Translations under genes and position numbers: made by a program
Origin: Phycomyces blakesleeanus NRRL 1555(-)
Taxonomy: Eukaryota > Mucoromycota > Mucoromycetes > Mucorales > Phycomycetaceae
DNA: 64,000 bases
Direction of reading: 5' to 3'
Assembly (NCBI RefSeq): GCF_001638985.1
Contig: NW_017265156.1
Span: 496,001-560,000 of the forward strand
The notes under the pieces: model-generated
The model's database searches: none
What the model saw: only the letters and a program-made list of their open reading frames with translations
Told to the model about the DNA's origin: nothing
Shown here: positions 26,401-38,593 of the stretch, in pieces
Layout: each line of letters begins with the position of its first letter
How positions within the stretch are numbered: the stretch's first letter is position 1

Positions 26401-27259
26401 GTTGTATCTTACCCAAAGACTTCTAATCTTAATTTTTTCTCAGGCCATACATCTTGCAACATCATTGATATTTTCCTCAGAATATTAGAACGTTGATTTT
26501 GAACCTCTTTAGAAGAAATATGAGACTATTGTAAAATATGGATTTAAATGAGCTCAGACTCCCTTTTTTTTTCTTAATTCTTTTTTCTTTGTTTGTTTGT
26601 TTGTTTGTTTGGATTTTTGTCTCAAGAAGGCTGCTTTTTTCTTTATTACTCATTCTTTTGCTTGCCTTTAAAAAGTCGTAAAGCTCTATTGAAAGATTAT
26701 CTTGTCCTTCTTGATAAGAAGATGATACTGAAGATGAAACTGAGGGATAATACGTGTTGAAGTTGCAGTTATTGCTGCGATTTGTTTGTGGTAAGGATCT
26801 GTGAACACGGTCACCAGAAGTAGTGGGTGGAAACATGACAAAAAGAAAATCGTTTTTCTTTGGATTTAGGGAATAAGTAATTAGAGGTAGTTGTTGTTGT
26901 TGTTGTTGTTGTTGTTGGTGGTGGTGGTGCTGGTTGGGATTGTTTTTTCGATGAAAATATTCATTCTCAGGGATGAGCATGTAGTTCCAACGACTAAATC
27001 GAGATGTTGGAACCAGGTATTCTTCATGCTTGTAGTCATTAAGAAAGTCAACCAGCCACCCATGTGCATCAATGTCTCTGTAATGAACACCTTTGGATTG
27101 ACGTATGTAAGAGGCCATTTCGGAGACCAAAGCTACTTGGGGAGAAGATATATTATGTCTGTCTGTTGGAGAGACCAGAGATTGACTCCAGGTGAACTCC
27201 TTACAGAGTTCTAGAATTTGATTCTTGTCTGGTTTCTCATTTCGTGTGTAAATGGACAT
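23484..27259 (-). CDS. Cid1/TUT-like non-canonical poly(A)/terminal uridylyl transferase with extended tails
   Basis: Five exons: 27259-26650, 26506-26413, 26209-25833, 25697-25220, 25092-23484; total 1055 residues. The catalytic nucleotidyltransferase core begins at exon 2-3 with FGSSVNGL (about 234-241), DLD at about 247-249 and a third acidic residue in CCDIN (about D317). RDIN-S-LKGTLSSYTYSL follows, then a PAP-associated region ending FIIGRNVAGTS (about 512-523). The family adds A or U to RNA 3' ends in RNA decay or small-RNA pathways. The N-terminus (about 230 residues with His/Gln runs) is not recognised. The C-terminal 500 residues are Pro/Lys/Thr-rich and end in a folded-looking segment (FDILDVLTQYGDVLSLESE) that faintly resembles an RRM. 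Intron 3 (25832-25698) needs a GC donor to keep frame. The intron 1 boundaries are the least certain. A GTGAGT near the stop could hide a further short exon. Confidence 0.85.
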
Positions 27260-28131
27260 TTGTAAGAGATTAGGGCTATTATTGACCTAGACTTTAAGTC
27301 TACGACAGGCATTTTATTCTTTCTTTTAAAAATTAGTCACACAAGTCAAAGGATTGATTTGATCATCAATTCGAATTGCTTAAATATACATACAAACATA
27401 TCTCAGGTAGAAACCTCGATTGATGAAGATCTGTCTCATTTTCTTCCGATAAATTATATCAAGAAAGAGAGGTGAAATAACGATAGATAGATACAAAGAG
27501 TCTTGGACTTTACCACAATTACCCAAAGAATCAAGTGTAGGGTTCAGTAAGAACTATAAATCAATTGAACATTTTTTTTGTTTATATTTGTGGAGTAGAT
27601 AGGTCAAGCTGTTTTGTACAGTTCTTTATCTCTGTACTGGTTACAAAGGCTGTAATACAATCATCACAATACAATTCATGCTATTCCTGATCACTTGTAC
27701 AATTCAACTGGAGCTTTGATATATATAAGCAGATAAATCACATATTATTTCACTTCATTCTTACTTTCTCTTTTGTCTTTTTTTTAAAATTTCTCTAAAA
27801 AGAAAGGTAGCTGCCTAAACTAATGAACCATAGAGGCTCTTGACCAAGTTGTATAGAAAGATCATTGAGCATTAAGCAAGACTTGCCGGACTTTCAATCC
27901 TACCAGATAGCTTTCAACCTTCTTAAAAAAAAACATCTCTTTTATAGATTTTTTTTTTTTTAATTTTAATCGATAAAAATATTTGACAAGTCAAGCCAAA
28001 AAAAGAGTCAAACTTTTGATAAAGAGGATTTGATAACTATAAAAATAAAATAAAATAAAATTAAAAAAAAAAAAAAGTCAATAGAGTATTGTCTTTTTTT
28101 TTTCTCTTCTCTCTTTAATATAAATCCCAAT
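27260..28131. promoter_or_regulatory. Divergent promoter region (nucleotidyltransferase / MLH1)
   Basis: 872 bases between the two divergent start codons, AT-rich, with T- and A-runs close to the MLH1 start. No gene. I cannot name specific elements. Confidence 0.5.
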
Positions 28132-31089
28132 ATGAGTTTATCAAGAATCAGACGATTAGATCCCACTGTTGTGAATCGTATTGCAGCTGGAGAAGCAAGT
28201 GACTGAGATTGATGTTGATGATTAGGACCTAATGAAGAAATAGATCATCCAACGCCCTGCAAATGCCTTGAAAGAGTTAATTGAAAACTCGCTCGATGCT
28301 GGATCTACTCGAATTGACATTTGTGTGTCTGATGGAGGATGCAAATTATTGCAGATCAAAGACAATGGCCATGGTATCCGTGTAAGATTGTCACAATCGA
28401 GTATATAGATATATATATATATCTTGACAGAAGAAGAAGAAGAAGAAGAAGAAGAAGAATATTTTTATTTATTTCTATTCATTTATTTTTTGGCTGTATA
28501 TATGCATATGCATATGCATATATCTATATGTATGAATTATTATCTTGTTTGGTAGTTGGAGGACATGGAAATTGTCTGTGAACGTTTTACTACGAGCAAA
28601 TTGAGCAAATTTGAAGATTTGTCAGATATTGCTACCCATGGTTTTCGAGGAGAAGCTTTGGCTAGTATTTCTCATGTGGCTAATGTAACCATCACAACCA
28701 AGACAGCAGATTCTCCTTGTGCATTTTCAGCCACTTATTCTGACGGAAAGCTTGTTCCACCCAGACCTGGGCAGAGTGCAGGCCCAAGGCCGTGTAGTGG
28801 CACAGAAGGAACACAGATCACTGCAAGTACAAGAGATTTATATTTGGTCTTACTATAATGATGTGATCAAAGTGATCTTATTTTCCTTTATAAAAAAATG
28901 TATAGGCTGAAGATCTTTTTTATAATGTTCCTACTCGTAAAAAGACATTGAAATCAAGTTCAGCAGAATACAAATTAATCATTGATGTTGTCAGTCAATA
29001 CGCTATCCACAACAGCAGTGTTGCTTTTACATGCAGAAAGGTACAAGAAAAAACAAATTATAACTAATGTTATGTAGCTTCTTTTTCTGTTATTTCTGGT
29101 AGTGATATGCGAATAATAGTATTAATACTGTGTCTTGTATTGTATGTATATAAAAAACACACAAAGCAAGGGGCTGTTAATGCAGATGTGCAGACAGCAT
29201 CAGATTCTAGTGTTGTAGATGCCATTAGCCAGATATATGGGTCCAATATTGCTTCTGAATTGATACAAGTCGAACAGGCTTTCGAGTCACAGGAGTTTAA
29301 AATGAATGCCTATATTTCGAATGCAAACTACAACACAAAAAAGATGAATCTGTTATTATTTATCAATCGTAAGCAAAATAATAAAGAAAGGAATGAATTA
29401 TTATCAATTTTCTCTTATGGATTTTATTCTAGATCGATTGGTTGAAAGTAAATCTATCGCACAAATGATAAAGGAAATCTATTCAGAGCATCTGCCAATT
29501 GGTACATATCCATTTGTCTATCTTAGTCTGGAAATAAACCCTCGTAATGTGGATGTCAACATACATCCTACCAAAAAATCGGTAAATGCTAAATGATAAA
29601 AAAAAATAGGGGGGGATTCAAATCACCAACATTTATCTTATCTTATTTAGGTTCGCTTTTTGAATGAAGACAGAGTTGTAGGATCTGTTCGGGATGCATT
29701 CGAAGAAAAGTTAAAGAGCGCTAGCCTCTCCAGATCATTCAAGGCAAAGACTGTCGCTTCAAATACAGCCCATGCTACTACAGATAATGATATGTGTAAG
29801 TCTAAATGATAATGATAATAACATTATGACTTAATAAAACCTTTAATATTTATATTCAATTGTCTTTCTTTGATTCTTTATAGCACCGTATGATTCATAT
29901 TCCTTACTCGGAAAATCACCAAGTGCAACACCATCGTACAACAAGATCCGTACTGATAATAAGGCCCGAACTCTGGATTCTTTTCTGTACCAGCCAGGAA
30001 GCAGTATGCCCGGTCCACAAAATCTAGCAGTAGAAATCGTCGGTGGCTCTCAAGCAGATATAGAGAAATCAAAATCCACAAGACCAAGAGTCGAGGTTCG
30101 TCTAAAGAGCGTCAAAAATCTTTTAAAGGAGTTGAAAGACTCGGAAAGTAAAGGTAAGAAAATAAACAAGATGCTATTCAATGCAATGCAAGAATTACAT
30201 ATATTAATTACATCAAAATATTTTGTGTTTGTTTGTTTGTTTGTTTCGACAGAACTTACGAATCTGTTGAATGAACACACGTATATTGGCTCTATAGACC
30301 AGACCTCGGCATTGATACAACACGAAACAAAAATCTACTTGGTTAATCACAATAGCTTGAGGTAACTATGAAGCCTACCGATAAATAGAAAGAAAAGACT
30401 ATGTATGCTGATTTGTACAGTGAGGCTTTGTTTTATCAGGTAGCTCTGGAAGAATTCTGTAACTTTGGATCTCTGCGCCTAGATAATCCCATAAATATAT
30501 CAGAGTACCTAAAGATGGCCGTTCAGGCAGAAGAACTGTGTGGCTGCATACCTAAAGATGCCCCAGACAAAGACAGTATTATTGAAAGTATCACAAATAT
30601 GCTGCTTTCTCGTGCTGAACTACTGAACGAATATTTTAACATCATTGTCTCTGAAGACGGGATGTTACATGGTATACCGATGATTCTGCGAGGTTATGTC
30701 CCAGAAATGGACAAATTACCTTCCTTTTTGCTAAGATTAGGAACAGAGGTACCCAAAACAAGTAAAAAAAAAAAAAGAGAGAGAGAGATAAATATGTTTA
30801 CTTTTATGTATGTATGTGTACATGTCTTTAGGTTGATTGGGAAAATGAGAAAAAGTGCTTTGATGGGATAGCCAGGGAATTGGCTATTTTCTATAGTACC
30901 GAACCACTTTTGACTCTAGAAGAAGATGACGAGGACCAGCTTAAGAGATACATGTGGCAGATCGAGAACATCATATTCCCAAGCCTAAAGTCTTATTTTA
31001 TTGCCCCTGCAATTTTGGCAACACAAGAAGATTGTATTAGGAAATTAGCAAGTACAGATGAACTATACAGAATCTTTGAACGATGCTGA
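28132..31089 (+). CDS. MLH1: DNA mismatch repair protein MLH1 (MutL homologue)
   Basis: Eleven exons: 28132-28194, 28244-28381, 28556-28822, 28906-29040, 29167-29368, 29433-29581, 29651-29795, 29884-30153, 30253-30361, 30421-30748, 30832-31089; 687 residues, typical for fungal MLH1. GHKL ATPase motifs are all present: [33 protein letters not shown] and [17 protein letters not shown]; then [21 protein letters not shown], and the family-typical C-terminus ending FERC, which in MLH1 contributes to the MutLalpha endonuclease site. It should pair with a PMS1 partner in the nucleus to repair replication mismatches. Introns 1 (28195-28243) and 3 (28823-28905) require GC donors (GCAAGT); with them the reading through [12 protein letters not shown] and QIT-AEDLF is seamless. 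Head-to-head with the nucleotidyltransferase gene. Confidence 0.96.
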
Positions 31090-31433
31090 TCTTTATGAAA
31101 AGAAAAGAAAGCAAGACTGCAGATTTGAAAATATTACTTGTTATTGCTATGATTAGTTTACTTTAACAAATCTGAATAAAAAAGAGAGAGAAAGGAACTC
31201 TCTTTATATATGTACGCAAATTTTTGCTTGTATTTAATTTGTATATGCTAAAGAAAAGGAAGAAAGGGATGGTGAAGAGCAAGGTAGATAAGGAAGAGGG
31301 GGATGAGGGGAAAAAGGGGGGTTAAAGATTGGCCTTGAGTATCTGTACATACATAAACACATATGTATCTTTATATTTATATATATATATATACATGTGC
31401 GTGTGTGTTTGTGCTTTGTGCTTTGTAATGTAT
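31090..31433. terminator. Convergent 3' region between MLH1 and ornithine aminotransferase
   Basis: 344 bases between the two stop codons. It contains AATAAAAA-type A-rich sequence near 31173 and (AT)n plus GTGTGT near 31380-31410. Presumably both 3' UTRs and poly(A) sites; no gene. Confidence 0.4.
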
Positions 31434-31688
31434 TTAATGTCCAAGTTCATTGGGAATATCTTCAGCCTTCATGGTAGCAATATCCTTGAGAGCCTGGCCA
31501 ATGATCTCAGCACCCTTCAAGAGCTCTTCTTCGGTAATGCAAAGAGGAGGGGCAAGACGGATGATGTTGACGTGTGTAGGTTTGGCCAAAAGACCTCGAG
31601 ACTTCAATAACAGGCATAGTTCCCATCCTGATCTAGCGCACTTTGACTCATCCAATACAATTGCATTCAAAAGGCCACGACCACGTAC

Positions 31689-31742
<54 letters not shown>

Positions 31743-33011
31743 TAATTATTTTTTCTTTTGTGTTTAAGATAAGAAGATAAATCCACTACAGTAGATCTAC
31801 ATATAGAGATCAATGTTTGGCTTATTACCTGTTTTGACCAATGGACTCTTGATGTCTTCCAATGCCTTTCTAAACTTCTTTCCTAAACGCTCCGACTTGT
31901 TGACCAGATCTTCTTCTTTGATGACCTCTAATGCAGCAATAGAGACAGCACATCCAAGAGGGTTGCCACCATAGGTTGATCCATGTTCTCCTGGCTTGAT
32001 TGTCAACATTACATCACGATCCGCTAGCACAGCTGAGACAGGATAAACACCGCCCGACAATGCCTTTCCGAGGAGAACAATGTCAGCCCGTACATTATCG
32101 TGTTCTGTGCAAAGCATCTTTCCGGTACGAGCCAGACCAGTCTGGATCTCATCGGCGATAAAGAGAACGTTGTGTTTTTTGCAGAGTTCTTGACACTTTT
32201 TGAGATAACCTTCATCAGGGACCATAATACTGTTTTTTATATATATTGTTAGGATCCATATACTTGTATATTAAAGAAAAAAGAAAAAAAAGAAGAAGAA
32301 GCACTTACCCAGCTTCGCCCTGAATTGGTTCAACCAAAAAAGCAGCTACATTCTTGCCATTGGCCTCAAGAACAGTCTCGAGATCTTCGGCGTGGTTGTA
32401 ACGGATCTTTGTGCCGGTTTTTGGACAGATGGGACCGACCAGGGGAAGATAAGGACCAAAGTTATTGTAACTCTCTGGATCGGTGCTCATGCTGATGATA
32501 CCAGTAGTTCTTCCGTGGAAGTTGTCTTCGCAACTCAACACGACCGCCTCGTTCTCTGGGATTCCCTTTTTGACGTAACCCCAGCGCCGTGCTAGCTTGA
32601 TGGCGGTCTCGACAGCCTCTGCACCGGTGTTCATTGGCAAGACCATGTCGTAACCAAAGTAGGTTGTCACATACTTGGCGTAGGTTCCAAATATGTCGTT
32701 GTAGAATGCACGGGAAGATAAGGTCAGGTTCTGGGCTTGATCGCACAGGGCCTTGATGATCTTTGGGTGGCAGTGACCTTGGTTTACGGCTGAATAGGCC
32801 GAGAGGAAGTCCATGTATTTGCGACCTTCAGGGTCCCAGACCCAGATGCCCTTTGCCTTTGAAAATACGACAGGAAGAGGATGGTAACTTTTTTTTTACA
32901 GCAAGATCAGTTACATAGAACAATATGTGTGTTGGTACTAGCTCTTACTCACTTGTGAGCACCATAGGTGTTTTCAAGTTCGACGACTTGCTTGCTAGTA
33001 ATGTGAGACAT
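31434..33011 (-). CDS. Ornithine aminotransferase (PLP-dependent, class III)
   Basis: Four exons: 33011-32953, 32887-32309, 32229-31829, 31687-31434; 430 residues, the normal length. The start [20 protein letters not shown] lacks an obvious mitochondrial presequence, as in cytosolic fungal enzymes. Diagnostic stretches are [62 protein letters not shown], the PLP lysine in LLGKALSGG, and [17 protein letters not shown]. It converts ornithine plus 2-oxoglutarate to glutamate semialdehyde and glutamate in arginine catabolism and proline supply. Intron 3 (31828-31688) is mostly a (TAA)n microsatellite. The yeast counterpart is CAR2. It converges with MLH1. Confidence 0.95.
31690..31742. repeat. 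(TAA)n microsatellite inside aminotransferase intron 3
   Basis: About 17 uninterrupted TAA triplets reach the 3' splice site of the minus-strand intron, so the acceptor is part of the repeat edge (ATTATTATAG). Length variation could affect splicing. Confidence 0.85.
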
Positions 33012-36000
33012 GATATATAATTTTAAATGTTAAAGAGGTAAACAACAGAAACAAAGACAAATCTAAATCTTTTTTTTTTTTGGTTTTATTTTTGGTTTTA
33101 TTTATTTATTTAATGCGAACTTATAGGTTTAGTGAATGAACGAATCTAGCGGTGTTTGATGTAAGAAAAGAGACGTGGATCTAATTAGAGGTTTTCTTTT
33201 TAGACTTCAGGTGCCGCCTATTTTCCCACGACCAATAAAGCGTCATAAATTCTGCCTTTGGTTTTCTCTGTATATGGCAAGTAAACCTTATTCAGGTAGA
33301 CTATTGGTCTACGGTTCTTCTGTAGGGACCATTCAAAGCCCATTGATTTGGCTGGTAGGCTTTCTTTCTGTCTGTCTTTTTTTTTTTGGTCTGCTGATAC
33401 TCTTCCTGACAAAGCAAGGTATGATGTAGGAAGCCTATACACGCCTTCCTTGTTACACCATCCATCATTTTCATCAATTCACTTGTAGACAACCGCAGTA
33501 CACTGTGTATTGAATATGTCCGGTTCGAACAGTATACTAATTACCGATAACACCGAATAACCAAAAAGTAAATATACGTATTTTTTTTTTTTAGAATTTC
33601 AAGAAGAGATTATAAGCTGACGCTACATATTACTATTTTATATCACTATCGATCGTGATAGTGATAATGATAACTTTAATATTATTATTACTATTATTTA
33701 TTTATTTAGTTGTACAGATAGATAAAGAGTCTATGTACATATATGTATATGTATATCTAAAGGAGTACACCAAAAGACTATCAAGGAGTGGTTCTACAAA
33801 AGGATAGGTAATATGTATATGTTTAAAGTAAAAAAAAAAAAAGAACTACCTTTGGAACTGGTCTAGAAGTACCGAGGGATGTGATTGTCAGGGGTTGAGC
33901 CGGCAACGGAATCGGCCCAAAGATAACTTGTCAGATACACAGTGTAACTGTTCCCAGCACTTCGTTCCCCCTTATCATATTAACAGCAGTAAAAATAACA
34001 ATAAAGATAAACTACAATTGTGTCTGTGTGTGGGATTTTTAATTTGATTTTTTTTTTTTTACTTTTACAATAACATTCTCTTCTTCTACCTCTTTGCTTT
34101 CATTATTATCATTGTCTGTCTGTCTGTAATGGCAACCTCTTTATGAGTTCTTTCTTTATCTCTACAACTGCATTCGACCTCGTTAATATTAACGTTTTCT
34201 TGAATTTTCCAGTCCATTGGATCTCTTTTATAATGACATTTCTATAAAAAATAAATAAATAAATAGAGGAAATCTATAAAAGTATCTACAGACATAACAA
34301 TGCCTCATCTGTCCGGGTATCATCCTTGTATTGACCGAAAATGAAAGTGAATAATCTTGACGGCTGTCCAAAAAGGATCAAATTGATCGGAACAAATTTA
34401 CACCCATTTTGGTATCAAAATAAAATTAAATAAAATAAAATATAAAGCATCGTGTCCAGATAAGATTACTTGTTCAAGTCCTGGTTCTGTTCGTTTCTTT
34501 GCACAATCTGTCTATCTAAAGTTTTCTCGATGTAGAATCAGCTAATACAAAATATTCACATGCGACATACCACATTTGCATACAAACCTATGCAAAGTAT
34601 ATCAATCTGCATTGGTATTTATCATCATATCCAAGAATTCAGAAAATAAGAAAATAAGCAATAGTCCAAGTCTTTTCGCAAATGGTGCTTTCTTTTATAG
34701 TTTCCTTTTAGGGTGTACAGTACCCTATAGAATCTGATTATTTTATTTATATATCTGTTTGATAAGACACAAGAATATTGTTCCGGCTACCTTTGGCTAT
34801 ACAAAGCTGGTACTTGGACATATTCAATTTCCCCCCCTTTTTTTTCTTCTTCTATGGCTGTTATTATTGTCAGTTTGTTAAGGTGACAGCCATAAATTCA
34901 ACAAGGGATTGAACCTCAGGGCCAAAAATTGACTGTAAAAGTATCATTATTTTTTCTCGATCGTTATAACATTTAAGGACTGGATCCGGTAATATATGTA
35001 TATATGTGTATATATGAACATCAGTGGGTGTTTATGGACTATATACACTTGTGACATTGTCATCAAACCATGGGAGTATTGAAAAAAGAGAAGAGAAAGA
35101 GAGAGAGAGAGACTACCGCAAACTTGGGTGTAATATCCCGAGCACAGGCTTGTGGGATTTTGATAGTATTTAAAATGCTCAATTCAGGACAGGACAGGAC
35201 AGGATTACAGACACATACTCTGATGATTTACTTGTGGGTTGTAGGGTTGGGGTCAACCAAGCAAATCTCATTTTTTTTAAACCAATCAGATATACTTACG
35301 ATTGACCTTTTTCTTTTAAAAAAAATGATCCTTTAAAAATCAAGTACCATTTATTATTATTAATAAAAATGATAAAAATGATAAAAACTAGGGTTTATCC
35401 GCTTTTAATGCTTTAATTGAGATTTATATGAGCCATGGGATGTATGGATATATGAATATATATGACTGTAGCTTAGTTTGTATCGATAAGCATGCTCATA
35501 ATCCTCTTTTTGATGATGGATAAATAAAGAAGACGAAGAAAACCGTGGTTGAAATACAATTCAGCCTTTGATTAGATTTGATTTGTTCCAGTAACTCAGA
35601 TCACTAAATAAGATAAAAAAAAAAGAGTAGGAAGAGTAGGAAGAATAAGAGAGAGAGAGAAAGGGGGAGCAAGCACCAATGGGCGTACCAGAGAGAACAT
35701 TAAGAAATAGATGCCTTTTTGTTAAAAATAATATTATTATTTTGATATTCATTTTTGATAGTCAAAAAGAATAACAATAATAATAATCGGGTGAGGTAAA
35801 AAAAAAAAGGGGGGGGTTTTTTTTTGATTGCTTAATTTAATTTTATTAAATATATATATCGTCTGTAGCCGTTTATCTTTTGCTAGTAAAATGGTGTTTA
35901 AAGAGAAGAAAAGACAAAAGGGAAATATATATATTGATATTTTCTTTAAAGAAATACAAGTAAACCAAAAGAGACTCTTATTTTATGTTATATACTCATA

Positions 36001-38593
36001 GACTGATAATGATAAGGAACAATGGGGAATTGAGGCTTCTTTAGTAACACAAATGATAAGAAATTAAGAGTAAGTAATTAAAGTGTACCAAATCTCTTTC
36101 TATCTCTTTAAGGAAACTTCCAGATCTCCCCCCCAAAGCTGTACTTATTTTATTTTATTTACTATTTGGTTATTTGGTTATAATTTTTCTTGCCATTTCC
36201 TGCCTTTTCTTTTGTCATTTTTGTATGTGTGTTTTTTTTTGGTTATATCCATTTATGGAGTGTATTTTTTGGGCTGTTTCGTTGTCTGTATCTATGGCGA
36301 TGGCAATGTTAACGACAATAAAAATTGCTGTTGATTATGATGGTTGTTGGAGGGGGGGGGCCGTGCGCATGCCAAGAGCACGTTGTCTGTGTATCAGAAA
36401 CGTCTTTCTCTCTTTCTCTTTCACTGACTTTCTGTTTCGGTGGCTACAATTTTTCTTTTGAACCCGACTATATAATAGCTGGTCTTAATTTGGAAAATGT
36501 TCTTATAAGAGCACAGGAAATAAGAGAGTCGATTTGTATATCGATTCTCAGCACAAGAACAAAGAAGAAATTTTACTTGTACGATGATTTGTCATTTGTA
36601 ATTAACTAAATCTGTTCCTTTTTTTCTTCTTCTTTTATATTTGTTATATAATAGTTTCTGGAGTCTAATTCTAGTATTATTATTTTTATTATTATTATTT
36701 TTACTTATTTGTACTTGTGGTTTATATAAATTTACCTCTACACATGGACAAAAGGGTAAAATGTCGTTAAGGAGAAATGTACCTAATCAATTCCTGTTGG
36801 GCTTAGAGAAGATGACCAAATAATTGATCCTTTCAAAGTTTGATATGAGTCTATAATTATTTGACATTTTGTGTACCACTCAAGGTACATATTGACAAGG
36901 ATTCTATCTATTCAAATAAAGAAGATCCACTCACATTACAGACCCTTGTAATAAAATGGGTCGTACATTTGTGAAGCTTAATTACGCTGTGAGTACATTA
37001 TCTGTACATAATGAAAACAAAAAACAAAAGATTAAGCTTTATCAGACCAAAATGTATCTGTCTCCTAAACTTTTCTTTTCTTTTTCTTTAGTGATCTGAT
37101 GCTTTGGTACTGTCGAAACAAGAGTAGTTCTTGGACCTCTTGGCGTTTAAAAGCTTTTTTTCATATCATCTCTAGACACTATGTTGTTCATCGTGGCTAG
37201 TGCTAATTTCAATCTGTTCGTAAGCGTCAAACGAAGGGTTTTCTTCTTCTTCTTCTTCTTCTTCTTCTTCTTCTTCTTCTTCAGGATTGCTTAGTACGTC
37301 TAATATATTATTATTCTGTAATCGAGGGAGGGATATTAACAGTGTCTAAAATGTCACAAAGAGAAACATTAAATTGATAAAGGTAGAAAAGCTTCCAGGG
37401 TTTTCTTTCTTTTGAAATATAAGGGTCGGAAGGAAGTACATTTTTTTTTGTTTCTTATAATAAATATTATTGGGTGTACAAGACGTTACTGGAAGTAACG
37501 ATAAGTTCTTGCAACCTCTGCCAAACACACATGTATGTATATATTAATGAGCCGTTTATAATACTATGGTATGAATGGATAAATGGGAGTGGCTGCACAA
37601 TACTTTTTCCCTTGGCTCTCTCTCTCTCTCTCTGTTTCTTTCTTGCTTTAAAGGCTATATTTGTATATGTGTATTTCTTATGTAAAATACGGTGGGAATT
37701 GAGGATCTAATGGACAGTTTAACAAGACAAAAATGTTTAAAGCATTTTTATAGCTATTGTCTTTTTTTTTGTTGTGTGTCTGTGTGTTTGTGCTCCTGTG
37801 CGTGAGAGTCTGGGTCTGGGTCTGGGTGTATTGGTGGGGGGAGTAGAAATATAAAAAGAAAGAAAAAACAGTTATTTGGGCAGGTTTGTAAAGGAAATTG
37901 TGGCCAATGGCTATAATCAGTTAAAAGCAATAATACGGGGGCTTGTGCTTTGCGCTGATTTATGTTATACTCACCTGTTTGTGTGTAGACAATAAAAAAC
38001 GACTAGTATAAATATGTTTTACTGGCATTATGAAAGAATGACGAGTGTATTAGATTCGATTGAATCTTCACACACAAAAAAAATTGTACTTTTTTTTGGA
38101 TTTTTTTTTTCACAAGATGGTCGGGCCATCTTGGGATATTACTTTTGTGCAAATCAACCCACATTTTTTTCTATATTATTATTACCATGGTTACGAACCT
38201 CTCGGAATTGTTCCAATCCCACACTTGTTTTTTCTTCTTACTGAATTTACCAGACCCTTACAGAAATCCTACTAAAACAACAGCAACAATACTAATACTA
38301 ATAATGGGATGATATTACTATTGCTTTATTATAAAGTAGGAATATATTGTCCTTCCTTTACATACATACAGATACATACAATAATATAGATTGTTGTACA
38401 GGCGATGATAGAATGATTATTGAGATGATTTAATAATTAGCATAAGAAAAAAAAAATTCTTTATGGGAAAAAAAGGGGAAGGTGGGAGTTTTTTTGTTGT
38501 TGTTTTCTTCATTGAGGAATAAAGGAGAAATATCATATTTAGATATGAGTATCAAATATAAATATTCATTATTATTTTCTTTTTCTTTTGACG
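33012..38593. other. Gene-poor 5.6 kb region
   Basis: I see no gene with supported exons. Contents: the upstream region of the aminotransferase with a 17-bp inverted repeat GTAGAC-N5-GTCTAC at 33296-33312; a less AT-rich patch at 33850-33975; CT/TTC runs, including (TTC)n at 37241-37282; homopolymer junctions near 35798-35825 and 36349-36360. A 42-codon open fragment at about 36855-36990 (reading KVHIDKDSIYSNKEDPLTLQ) looks protein-like but has no start or splice context; it could be a relic. Confidence 0.5.

Noticed and set aside
34890..34925. B-box-like GGTTCAATCCC on the minus strand
   Set aside because: No A-box at the expected distance and no cloverleaf.
35070..36823. Several 60-95-codon frames in the 33-38 kb gap
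   Set aside because: Low complexity, no splice-compatible partners, no recognised motif.
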